Shown: in pieces, positions 10,125 to 21,739 of the stretch
Numbering within the stretch: position 1 is the first letter of the stretch
How the letters are laid out: every line of letters starts with the position of its first letter
DNA from: Funneliformis mosseae
Taxonomy: Eukaryota > Glomeromycota > Glomeromycetes > Glomerales > Glomeraceae
Length of the DNA stretch: 35,643 bases
NCBI GenBank assembly: GCA_910592005.1
Contig: CAJVPP010000332.1
Span: 1-35,643, forward strand
Reading direction: 5' to 3'
The notes under the pieces: generated by a model
Told to the model about the DNA's origin: nothing
The model's input: the letters and a program-made list of their open reading frames with translations, nothing else
Database searches by the model: none
Program-made: the position numbers and the translations under genes

Positions 10125-12316
10125 TAGTTGGTAAGGTATTTTTTTTTTGATAACTATTTATTTAAACTTATTATAATTTGGTTTAACTAAATTTTTATTT
10201 AAAAAATTGTTTAATAATTCAGCTAGTAAGTTATTTTTTATTGATCATTTACTATATATTTACTTTAATTAAATTTTTTACTTAAAAATAATTAATAATT
10301 TAGATGGTATGTTATTTTATTGATTGTTTTATTTTATTTAACAATTTACTATAATTTAAAAATTAAAAATTATATTTATAATAATATTTATAATTTAGAT
10401 GGTAAATTATTATTTAATTGTACTTTTGTATAATTTAAATTAACTAAATATTTTATTTTAAAAAAAAAAATATATTTAATAATTAAAATTATAGAAAATA
10501 AGTTATTTTTATTTATTAATTTTTTATTTAAATTTTACTAAAATTAAATTTAAATTATGTTTATTATTTAATAAACTTATTTATAATTTCTAAATTTTAT
10601 TAAAAATATTTAATATTCTAGATGGTAAGTTAATTTTATTATTTAATTTTTAAAATAACATTTATATTTTAGATAGTAAGTTATTATTATTGATTAATAT
10701 TTAAAATATTTTTTATTATAATTTAAAATTAAATATTTATTTGATAAAATTTTTTAATAAGATTTAGATGGTAAATCATTTTATTAATTATTTAATTAAA
10801 AAATTTTTTTATAATTTTATTTTAACTAAAATTTTATTATAAATATTTAATAATTAAATTATAGAAAGTAAGTAATTCTTATTGATTTATTTAAATTTTT
10901 TATTGTAATTTAAACTCATAAAAAAAAAATTTATTTTAGATGATAAATTATTAAATAAAAACTTTTATTTTAATTTAAATTTAATTAAAATTTTTTTATT
11001 TGAATTAATATTTAATTATATAGATGGTAATTATTTTTATTGATTAATTTATTTAATTAAATTTAAAAAATTAATAAAAATTAATAATATAATAAACGGT
11101 AAGGTATTATTTATTAATTAATTATATTTTTTTAAATTTTATATTTTAATTAAATTTAATTAAATTTTAGACAGTAAGTTATAATTATTTTTTAAGTATA
11201 TTTATTTAAAAATTTTTCTAAAATTTAAAAAATATTTAATATTTCTAGATGGTAAGTTTTAATTGTATTTATTTAAACTTGTTTTTGTAATTAAATTTAA
11301 TTAAATTATTATTTAAAAAATATATTTATATTTTTAGATTATAAGTTATTTTTATTAATTAATTGTATTGAAATAATTGTATTAAAATAAATATTTAATA
11401 TAATAAATATTTTTTATTTTAAAAAAATATATATTTAAAAATATAAATAGTAAATTAATTAATTAATTAATTAATAAATTTTAATATAATAAATTAATTA
11501 AAACTTTTTTTTAAAATAATATTTAATAATTTAGATGTTAAGTTTTTTTTTTTATTAATTAATTAAAATTTATATTGTAATTTAAATTTATTTTATTTAA
11601 TAATATAGATAATAAGTTATTTTATTATTTAATTGAATTTTTATTATAATTTAATTTAATTAAAATATTTATTTATAAAATAATCATATAATAGTTGGTA
11701 AGTTAATATTATATTTAATTAAAATTTAATTATAAGTTAAATATAACTAAATTTTTATGTAAAAATTTTTATTTAAAATTTTTAAAAGTAAATTATTTTA
11801 TTTATTTATTTAAACTTTTATTGTATTTTAAATTTAATGAAATTATGATTAAAAAATATTTAATAATTTAAATAGTAAGTTTTTTTTTAATTATTTTATT
11901 ATAATTTAAATTAATTAAATTTTTATTTAAATAATTATTTAATAATCTAAATAGTAAGTTATTTTTAAGAATAAAAATATTTTAATTTTTATTATGATTT
12001 AAATTAAATAAATTTTTATTTTAAAAAAATATTATTAAACATAGATTGTAAGTATTTATAATTATATTTTTATTGTAATTAAATGTTTTATTTAAAAAAA
12101 AATTATTAATTTATAATATAATATTATAGTTAATAAGATATTTTTATTAATTAACTAAACTTTTTATTAAATTTAAACTTAATTAAATTTTTTATTTTAA
12201 AAATAAAATTTATTTATAATAAATTTATTAAATTAAGTAAGTATTATTGTTATATTTTATTATTAAAATTTTTTTAATAATACTAATAATATAATTTATA
12301 ATTTAGTAAAATATAG
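10125..12316 (+). other. Array of about 24 putative 3-nt micro-exons leading into a kinase gene
   Basis: On the plus strand, TAG (sometimes CAG or mutated TAA) is followed by exactly three bases and then GTAAGT or a close variant, again and again: cores at 10128 (TTG), 10223 (CTA), 10304, 10399 (ATG), 10495 (AAA), 10622 (ATG), 10673 (ATA), 10768 (ATG), 10865 (AAA), 10940, 11024 (ATG), 11096 (ACG), 11171 (ACA), 11249 (ATG), 11338 (ATT), 11447 (ATA), 11535 (ATG), 11609 (ATA), 11695 (TTG), 11872, 11951 (ATA), 12045 (ATT) and 12130 (TTA). Sites near 11786 and 12234 are degraded. Unit length varies from 51 to 127 bp, averaging near 88, which is intron-sized here. The last acceptor (12314-12316) opens the kinase exon. 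Same architecture as the minus-strand array at 3421-4221, pointing the other way. Confidence 0.5.
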
Positions 12317-13654
12317 GAATATGTCTAAATTGTAAAAAATTAAATACTAAATATTATTAGTGTAAAGAATGTAATTTTGATTTATTTTAACAATATTTTG
12401 TTAATTAGATAACTAATAATAAATTAATTAATAAATTTATTCAAGAAATTCAGCTAAATACTCAAAATAAAAGACAATTATTAAAATGGATTCCTTATAA
12501 TAAATTTGAAAATATTCAATATTTTGATAAAGAAGAATTTAGCATTATATATGAAGTTATTTGGCTAAATAGATTTATTGAATCTTATTTTCATTATAAA
12601 TTAAAATAGAATAGATGTATAAAAATTAAAGTAATTCTTAAAAGTTTTGATAAATCATCAAATCTCAATGAGGAATTTTTAAATGAGGTATTAATTAATA
12701 ATTATATTTAATTTTAAATAATTGGTTTTTAAATTAATTTGTTTTTATTTTAGTGGAAATATCATTATGAATATTATAGTCAATTAAAAAATTATTCAAA
12801 AGAAAATCTTATTCAATTATATGGATTTACATAAGATCCAAATACTTTAAATTATATTGTAGTAATGAAATATACAAATAACAGTAATTTAAGAAAAATT
12901 TATCAAATATAGTTAAGGATAAATGAATCATTAAATTATTACAATTATATCATATTATCAGTGGACTTGATGAAATACATAAAAAAAATCTAACTCATTG
13001 TGATTTTCATCATGATAATATTTTAAATATTAGAAAAAAAATATTATCATTTAATGATTTAGAATTATATAAACTTGTAGATTATTTTTAATCATCATCA
13101 TCTAAAGAAAATAATATTATAGCGTTTTACTATTTGTAATACCAGAAATTTTAAGAGGCAAACCATATACTTTAGCTACTGATATATATAAGTTTTTAAT
13201 GATTATGTGAGAATTAACATCAGGAATTCTTTCATTTAATAATAAAGCTCATAATTTTCAACTTAGTTTAGATATATGTAAAGGTAAATATCCTAAAATT
13301 ATTGAAAATACTCCACAATGTTACATAAATTTAATGAAAAAATGTTAGGATATAGATCTATTAAAAAGACCAACTGCATCAGAAATTAAGAAGATTATTG
13401 AAAATTGGTATATTAATATTACTATTTCTATTGAAGATTTTAACAAAAAATTAGATAATAATATTATAGATTTTTATAAAGCAGATAAAACATTAAAGCA
13501 AAATCAAGATAATAATCTAAGTATTATCAAAGATCATCTATAAGTATTTCATACAAGTCATTTACTTAAATTTACTGAAAAATTAAATGAAATTTTAGAT
13601 AATAATATTATATTAGAAGAAAGTAAATTCTTAGATTATATAATTCATGATTAA
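12317..13654 (+). pseudogene. Kinase-like gene of the Glomeromycotina-expanded family, inactivated
   Basis: The reading begins after a TATAG acceptor with a zinc-binding-like segment (ICLNCKKLNT...CKECN), then LLKWIPYNKFENIQYFDKEEF, a degenerate glycine-loop region followed by KVILKSF with the subdomain II Lys. After a 66-nt intron (12688-12753) come GGA-type subdomain IV text, HKKNLTHCDFHHDNILN (catalytic loop with Asp and Asn), FVIPEILRGKPYTLATDIY (APE-like subdomain VIII, then the conserved Asp) and LLKRPTASEIKKIIENW (subdomain XI). At least nine in-frame stops and about two frameshifts kill it; most stops stand where Trp or Gln is expected. The activation-loop DFG is poorly preserved (FNDLELYK). 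Homology is clear; there is no function. Confidence 0.85.
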
Positions 13655-14299
13655 AATAATTATATATTAAAAATTAGTTAGTATTAATAATTTTTTTTAG
13701 TATTTATAAATTATAAATTATAAAATTCCTTTAATATATTTTAATTTATAAGAATTTAAATTTTAGTAAAAATGAATACAATTATTTTTATTTTTAAAAA
13801 ATATATATTTTTTTTATTTAAAATATTTATCTAATAAGTACTATATAAAAGTAGTAAATAATAATTTGTAATTATTAAATAAATATTTATTAAAATATTA
13901 TAATTTTATAAAATGTTATACTTATTATTCAAGAGATATAATTTTATTTTTAATATATATTAATAATAAAAAAATTAAAAATTATTTTAAATAAAAAATT
14001 TGCAAAATTTGTATTTTAAACTTATTACTTTAAATACAAACCCCTATCAAAAGTCTCTAAATATTTTTTGGCTTAATATAAAACTTAAAATATTTAAATT
14101 TAATTAAAAAAATATATTAATATATTTAATAAAATACAATATGTTACACATTTAGTATTAAATAATTAGTACTTGATCAAGCCTCTATTTACTTTAATTA
14201 TATCCTAAATTTGTTATGATATATTAAGAACTAAATTTCAATAGTTTATATCAGAATTTATTTCCATGTCCTTATAATATGTCGATTGAATTAAGCAAG
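13655..14299. other. A+T-rich interval with no recognised gene
   Basis: Low-complexity sequence between the kinase relic and a Tc1 relic. The part after about 14160 may be the degraded tail of the Tc1 copy that follows on the minus strand. Confidence 0.5.
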
Positions 14300-14720
14300 C
14301 TTAAAAGATATTTTTTTCTTTTTACAGATGCTTTTCTTGACTTCAGTCCATAAAATCTTAATAGAATTGAAATTTGAACTTTGAGTAGACTATGGAAGTA
14401 CGTAAAGAAAGTAATAAGTTTCTTAAATTATTCATAAGTATATCAAATACATTAATACTTAGAAGATCATCATTATTATTTTCAATATTTTAAATAATAA
14501 ACTAAACTTATTTGTAGCTAAAATATATACATAATTCAATATTAGCATTTAAACCCTCTCTAATTTTAACTTATTTATCTTCTATATTATGTTATTAATA
14601 TTATTACCTCTATATTAGTATGCATTATTTTTGAAAATGTTATCAAGACTATAATAATCTATGACTCTAAATACATGAGGTTTTATTATGATATTTAGAT
14701 TTTTTCAATACAAACTTCTA
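14300..14720 (-). mobile_element. Tc1-like transposase relic
   Basis: On the minus strand, 14401 to 14328 reads LP-stop-STQSSNFNSIKILW, the block LPWPAQSPDLNPIENLW that ends the Tc1 DDE domain, with Trp replaced by TAG. Further upstream (14637-14680) SCI-stop-SH and YYSLDNI fit the VWGC...YYGxGN block of the same family across a frameshift. The middle Asp block (DNAxxH) is not readable and no helix-turn-helix half or terminal inverted repeat is recognisable. It is a different and more eroded copy from the one at 18464-20215, on the opposite strand. Confidence 0.65.
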
Positions 14721-15060
14721 AATATTTTTATTTATTGTGTAAAAAAAATTTTATCAATTAATTACTTTATTAATATATTATAATAAAGAAGAATCAGTAT
14801 TATGATAAAAAAAATTATTATGATTTTATTAGTGTAAACTGGATTTCTGAACCTTTAAATAACAAACAAATTTCCTTTTCCTTAAAAAATTCTCCTTTTT
14901 AGGCAATTTGTATAATGTTAACGATCAGCCATTATTATATATCTTATTATATTTAATACTAACACTAACACTAAAAGATAGAGGATAAGGTAAAAATAAA
15001 GGTAAAGAAAGAATCTATCTCAAAAATAAAGGTTATTTAATTTTTTTTTAAAAAAAAGAT

Positions 15061-15460
15061 TTAGATCAATCAGTCTGTCATAGCAGCATAGTCAGATGTA
15101 TGATAAAATTATTTTTAATGTTATTTTTTTCTAATATTATATATTATCTAAATAATAAATTAATTAATTCATAATTATTAATTAATAATTATTTATTTAT
15201 TTTTTGTTATTGATTATATCAGTAGATTCATTACTTTGGTTTCTTATGGTAGCATATTAAGTTTAGAAAAATTTTCCTATTTTTTGATTATTAATCAAAT
15301 CTAATGGCTTTTTTTTCAATTTTGGTTAGGACTAACTCTAATAATTCAGACTTAGACAAATATGAATACTGCACCTTTTAGCTCATCATGATAGTGCAAT
15401 TAAATACGTATAATGATTTGAACATTTTTTTGCATTGATTAGAATTATTAATTCATTTTT
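15061..15460 (-). repeat. Dispersed fragments of the ~139-bp repeat family, inverted
   Basis: The reverse complement of 15061-15103 reads CATCTGACTATGCTGCTATG then CTGATTGATCTAA, matching the start of the units at 2733 and 2875. The reverse complement of 15380-15460 reads AATTCTAATCAATGCAAAAA then TCAAATCATTATACG and CATGATGAGC, matching the end of one unit and the start of the next. The sequence between the two fragments is only vaguely similar. Confidence 0.7.
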
Positions 15461-15540
15461 ATTTTTTATTATATTTTTAATAAAAATAAATAGATCACAA
15501 AGAAAAAATAATAAAAAATATATATATAAAAAATAGATTG

Positions 15541-15645
15541 TAAAGGGAGTTAAAAATGATAAAAAAAATTAAAAAAATATATCACGAGGGGGGTAAAAAA
15601 TTAAAAAAAAAAATATATCAGGAGAATGGAATAAAAAATTTATAA
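15541..15645. repeat. Short A-rich direct repeat
   Basis: TTAAAAAAATATATCACGAG and, about 45 bp later, AAAAAAAAATATATCAGGAG, each followed by a purine-rich GGGGT/AATGG stretch and AAAAAATT. Confidence 0.5.
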
Positions 15646-15649
15646 AAAA

Positions 15650-17980
15650 AAATAGTTTAATGAAAGGTTAGAAAAACTTTATATTTCTATATTTAAGAGT
15701 TTAACACTTTAACGTAAATAATTAAGTAAACTTAGAATTTATATTATCATGAAAACTAATATAACAGTTATAGATCATATACCTAACTATTAATAAAATT
15801 TTAATTAAACATAATCAAAATCTGAATAAAGTTAAAAATTATCTTAGAAAAATCTTATACAGAGAAAAAATTGAAGTATATTAGTTTAGTATTCCATAAA
15901 AATGTTATGCATATTCATACTTAAAATTATCAATATTTATAGGATTCAAAAAGAAGAATATTAATATCAAAATACAATTATTTAAAAAAAATTTTATATT
16001 TTTATTATCAGGACTTCAAACTCATACATATATAGGAATTGTATGTTCAAGTCTACTATTAGATTTTACTGAATACTTGCTGTTTTATTAAAATAATTAA
16101 AAAATTTATTAGTTAAAAATTTTCAAAATAATATTTAGTGTTAATAATTGTTATTAAGGCTAATGTGAAATTCCATTTAATTTAACTATAAATAAAATTA
16201 ATCAATTTATACAATTTATCATTAATTACATATCTTTTACTAAAAAAAAATATCTTTATTATTCTATTTTAAAGAAATAATTATAATTATAAGTTTATTG
16301 ACTGACCAATTCTAGCTGCTTGTCTTTTGTATTTCATAAGATACTATTTAAAATCTGAAGCTTATTTCTAATTATCACACATATTCTGAATGATATTAAA
16401 AATTCTGATTAATAAACTGAGTTTGATCAAAAAATTTATTAAGTAAAAAATGCTGCATCATAGTTATTTATGTAACAAATATAGTTAAAGTTAGAGAATT
16501 ATAAAGCTCTTGATTAAAATAAATCAAAGTTCATATTAGGATTAGGATTATTAATTAGGATTAATAAGTTAAAATATATTTATTTTCTTCAATTAAATTG
16601 CTGGTTATATTTTATAGATTTTTTTATATTTTATAATTTTGAAAGGATGTTACAAAATCAAATATACTTTTATATAATTTTTGCAAAAGTTATACAAAGT
16701 GGTTTTGAATATTTAATACTTTGCAAATCAATTTATACAATCATTTTCTTAATATAAAAGTTTTATTTTGTCATCCTTCTCAGTAATTTGTAAGACCTGA
16801 ACCTATATTTGATCTATAAAATACAACATACTTATTTAGAATTCAATTTTTTTCATTACTCTTACAGTGTATTTAGAATTAAAATCATTGTTCGCAAAAA
16901 AAATATAATGTTAAACCTAATAATTTTTAAAATTGTAAGGTTTTCAGCTTAATAGATTATAACTACTGATTTATTTTTTAATAATTTAGAAATCATAATA
17001 GTTTATCAGATAATAGATAAAACACTTTAGCTTCAAACTCATCTCTACTAGCATGATAAAGAAAATTAAATAAATAAGAAATATTCTTAATATTGTATAA
17101 AAATTTGCAATTATGGGTAAATATACTTTACTAATAAGAGCAGAATTAAAAGATATTTTATGTTTTAAGGTATTTTGCAATGTATTCAGATCCAAATAAT
17201 ATCTAATTATATTTTATAAAGATTTTTCAGGAATATTAATTCAAATAGATAACTTTTTGTACAAAATTTTCTTGAGTAATTTAAAACCATCTAACATGTG
17301 AGATAAAGTCATAAAGGTTTTTTCTAACTTTAAAATAATTTGATATCCATAAAGATACTTTATCAGATTAGATATTTTATTACTATCCAATTTAAAAAAA
17401 ATAATAATTTTAACTTCTTCTATTTCAAGACTTAAAAAGGATATATCACAACTAAATATTAAGAAAACAGTACAATAGTTATACCTAATAATAATAAAGT
17501 CACTGTATACTAATCTAATCTAATTATTTATATAAACATGAACAGATTAATTTTCTGATATTATATGTAATATAACTGATAAACAATAAATGGTTCAATA
17601 AACATTTTTGTATAAAATATTAAACAAAAATCATATTATCATGTAATATAATTATACTGTAGAATTATCAATAAATTATAGGAGGGATGATGTTAAATGA
17701 ACTTTTAAATTGGTAAGGCCTAATCAAAAAAATAAAAACTATCACAAATTACATATTAAAACTGTATCAATATAGTATAAAATATTTTTGCATGAAAGTT
17801 TATTGAATTTCAATAAATGAAAAATTAATACAAAAAAAGAAAGATATAAAAAGAATAAAAGAAATGATAAGAAAAAAATAATTTAATGGAGTGATAATAA
17901 TAAAAACTAAATAAAATAAGGTATGCATGCTTATGAAGCATTAAATTTCTTAATATATGTTGAAACCGGCAAAAATTGAT
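15650..17980. other. Degraded A+T-rich interval, possible transposase remains near 17000-17200
   Basis: No intact gene. The minus-strand frame at 16986-17195 and its neighbours give coding-like text (for example DEFEAKVFYLLSDKLL around 17030), faintly reminiscent of a Mutator-like transposase tail, but I cannot anchor it to catalytic motifs. The rest shows no gene or RNA that I can support. Confidence 0.25.
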
Positions 17981-17988
17981 GAACCTAT

Positions 17989-18048
17989 CAAATATGCCAA
18001 ATATGCCAGATCTGTCAGATCTGTCAAATCTGCTATATCTGCCAAATA
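17989..18048. repeat. 9-bp minisatellite (consensus CAAATATGC)
   Basis: Units read CAAATATGC, CAAATATGC, CAGATCTGT, CAGATCTGT, CAAATCTGC, TATATCTGC. The unit and period match the minus strand of the array at 4976-5056 (CAAATATGT). Confidence 0.8.
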
Positions 18049-18463
18049 GAACACATATATTATTTATTATATTTTTATTATTTGTATCATTATTATCATT
18101 TATAACATATTTTACATAATTAGCATATCTGTTAGCTCTGTTATTATTGTCAGTAGTATCATAAATATCATAGATTTTCTTAATTGTAATTTCCTATATA
18201 AAGGGTATGAAAATGCCTTGGAAAAAGGACAGATTCCAACAGATTCCTACAAGTTCTTAACATTGTATTCAAAATACATTTAATAACAATAATAAACACT
18301 CTTAACATTTTGCAAACATAAAACTTATAATTTATTTCTTGTTAACTAAATAAACTCTAATAAACAGCGTGTCAAGTTGATTGGATTTAAGTCATAGCTA
18401 TTGCTTCTCTGACTTCAAATCATAGTTAACTTATTCAACGGAAAGAGTAACATGTACAACATA

Positions 18464-20215
18464 CAGGACAAAAGTATCTGGACAATTGTGAGGTTGCACA
18501 AATTTAACTATTTATTACTAATCTTTAAATAATAATAGTATACTAATACTATGTGAAGTCAATCTTATTGCATCATAAAGATTAACAAATGATCAACATT
18601 ATTAATATTATTAGCATTTTTTACTTAGTTAACATTTTCATTTTATTTATTTTACTCTTATATTTTATTATTATTTATTTATTATTGTTAACATTATTAA
18701 ATTATAAATTATCTTTTATATTTATCTTAATATTATAAAATAATTTAACATTAAATAGTAATTTTTTATAATTATATTTTTATATAAATAGGATAGAAAT
18801 TTGTCCTTGCAAAAGAGCAAAAATAACAGTAATAATTCAATAGTTTGAGTTTAAGACTTAGAATCCAAGGTTAAGAATTGTTAAGAATAAAAATCTCTAT
18901 AATAAAGAAATCTCTTTCTAAACTACACATATTAAAACCCTTTAATGTGTCAATTGTATTTATTATATTTTCAAGTTGTTAAAGTTATTTCACTTGTCTA
19001 AAGTATAAACTTAAGGTTAATCATAATAGGATTTATTCTACTATAACTTAGTAGTTTCTTATACATTACTTCTTGTTATTAAGTTATAGTTTGACAGGCT
19101 GAGCATAAGGTTAACAATACCTAATTTTTAACCAAATTCATTATTCTTTTTTTTTTAAAATCCTATGTCTTCGCTCTTTTAAATAATAAAAATTTTTTTA
19201 TAAATAATTATTTTATTATATAAAAATGTCAAAAACCTGTAAGCTTATACCTTTTAAGCATAGAGAAATTGTAAGTTTATTAAAAGGTAGACATAGTATA
19301 AGAAACATCTCAGAAATTCTTGGCAAACCAAAATCTACTGTCCATAATGTAATTATGAAATACAATAAAGAATACTGCATTAATACTGCATTTAGAAGTG
19401 GTAGACCTCCAGCTTTATCAGAACAAAATAAACGTCAAACTAAGAAGAATAGTCTGATGAAACTGCAAACAAGCTGTGAAAGAATTACTAAACAATTTAA
19501 TTAGGATCTTAATATTTCATTAAGTAGTAAAACTATTAAGTAAGTATTACATTCTATAGGTTATTATCGATGTACTGGTAAAAAAAAACCTTTAGTTTCT
19601 GATGTAAATAAAAAAATATTTACTTTAGTATCATTTTAGAAAAAGTTGGTAAGATGAATGGAATTTTATAATTTTAGTAATGAATCTCATTTTGAATTAT
19701 TTAGAAATGATGCTAATCAATAGATTTAATGTAATATTTATGAGGTATATGCAAAAGATTGTTTAATTCTAATAGTTTAAAAATCAGAAGGAGTTATAGT
19801 TTGGGATGTTAAAATAGGATTATTAGTACTAATTGAGGGAAAATTAAATGATGAAAAATATATAAAATTACTTAAATGTTATCTTTTACCTTTTCTTAAT
19901 AAACTTAGATCTAATAGCCATACTTTTCAAGATGATAATGTCTCAACACATATAGTATAATTCACAAAGAGTTGAAAAAAAGAAAATTTACATCAATCAC
20001 TTCCTTGGCCAGCACAGAGCCCTGACTTCAATCTAATTGAGAATTTGTAAGATATTTTAAAAAGAAAAGTCAGAATGCATAGTCTTAAACCAAAAAATAA
20101 TTCAGAATTTTTAGCTGTTCTTAAAGAAGAATGGTATCAAATTGAATCTGAAAGATTATTAAGTTAGTTGAAAATATATTTTATAAAATTAAGGCTGTAA
20201 TAAAAAGTAAGATGT
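18464..20215 (+). mobile_element. Tc1-like DD34E transposon, inactivated
   Basis: The transposase starts at 19226 (MSKTCKLIPF). An N-terminal helix-turn-helix with SIRNISEILGKPKSTVHNVI is followed by the RSGRPPALSE hook, open to a TAG at 19502. Beyond that the frame can be followed with stops and frameshifts through GYYRC, SNESHFEL, DGV-like VIVWDV, FQDDNVSTH and LPWPAQSPDFNLIENL. Spacing from the second Asp to the Glu is 34 residues, the Tc1 pattern. The first catalytic Asp reads Asn (AAT, 19679-19681), a G-to-A change, so it is catalytically dead as well as interrupted. A terminal-repeat-like ACAGGACAAAAGTATCTGGA starts near 18469; its inverted partner is not found near 20200-20300, so the right end is lost or unrecognisable. 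Confidence 0.85.
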
Positions 20216-20249
20216 ATTCTATGTCATATTAATATTATTTGAGATTAAT

Positions 20250-21735
20250 ATAAGCTAATGAATAGTTAAAATTTATGTGTTTTTACTAAAGATTATAATA
20301 TTGTAATATAGCTAAAAATTTCTTTAAAATTTTTCAGTTTTTTTTATATTATTTTATAACTATTTAATAAAATTTTATAAAAAAATTTATAATTATTTAT
20401 TTTAATATAATAAAAAAGGTTACTTAGCAATAATAATTATGTTAAGACCAAACATTTTAATATTATACTATAATTAAAGTTTTTATTAATAAATGTATTA
20501 TTTTAAAATAAATTTTAAATTATTATAGTTTGACTAATTTTTATTTAAATTAAAATTTTTATATATTACATGATATATGGGAAGCAGTCAATAAAAAAAG
20601 GGAAAATCTACAAATTTTGAGTAATTTTAGTTATTAAGCTTGTTTTATTCACATGATTATAATTAGCAGAGTGAACCAATAAAAAAATTTTTAACTAAAA
20701 AGTGGATTTTTCCTTTTCTACTGGCTATCTCTATATTATGATGAATAACTTTACTTATAAAACTGAAGTTACATTTATTAATAAAAAAATAAGTTTACTT
20801 ATAGCCAACTTTATCCAATTAATTTAATAATTTGTATAGTTTTCAAATACTTTTATCCTGTGTATATAAATATTCTTTTAAATATTTATATATTATTTAA
20901 CTAAAATGTTGAAAAATTATTAAAGAAGAATGATTAGAAATTATTTGACTTATATGATAAAAAAATTATTCAATTTGGATGATAAAAATTTACATCAAAA
21001 AGTTTGAAAGATATTAATTAACTTTAGTATATATATTATATAATATTATATAATATTATATAATAAAGTAACATTAAAATATATTATTAAACTACATTAT
21101 ATATTGAATTTATTACTATTATTAAAATATACATTACATATTAATGTATTATTCAATACTATTTATTAACAAAAAAATCTATATATTTAAAATGTAAACG
21201 ATTATAAAGTATTACATTTAAATTACTCTATAAATTAATTATTAAATTGTAAAATATTACATAAATGTTTAAAAAATTTTATTTTTCAGTAAATTAAGTT
21301 TAAGTCTTATAATTAGTTATACAAATTTCTAATTTTAAAAATTTGTATAATGTCATATAATTTGCAAAATTTATATTTTTGTAATAAATCCGTTATTGTT
21401 AAAATCATTAATGATTAATTAGTAATACAGAAGTATAATCTGCCATTTATATAAATAATTAGTATATTATTATTATTATAAATATTTTAAAAAAGTATTT
21501 AAATATCAAATATATTAATTTATATAGAATGCTAGTAATTAAAATATTAAAATATATCTTCTTTATATACAATATGTTTCAATTTCATTATTTGTATAAT
21601 TAATTCTAAAAGAAAGTTTTTATATATTAAAATATTAAAACTTTGTTATTACAAATTCTTATTTATTACTATAAATTTAATTTTTAAAATATTTTGTTTT
21701 TTTATTAATTAAAATAAAATTTAATTTTTTTTTAA
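20250..21735. other. A+T-rich interval with short repeats
   Basis: No gene. A (TATAATATTA)n tract lies at about 21036-21066. A loose inverted pair (GCAGTCAATAAAAAAAGGGA at 20584 against the reverse complement of 20697-20728, CCAGTAGAAAAGGAAAAATC) may mark a small non-autonomous element. Confidence 0.45.
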
Positions 21736-21739
21736 TCAT

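Noticed and set aside
10125..12316. CRISPR-like array because of regular spacing
   Set aside because: Eukaryotic context, spacer lengths vary from about 40 to 115 bp, the conserved core is only about 12 bp and degenerate.
14955..14972. ACTAAC repeats resembling a telomeric or branch-point motif
   Set aside because: Only about three units, internal, and not the usual fungal TTAGGG telomere repeat.
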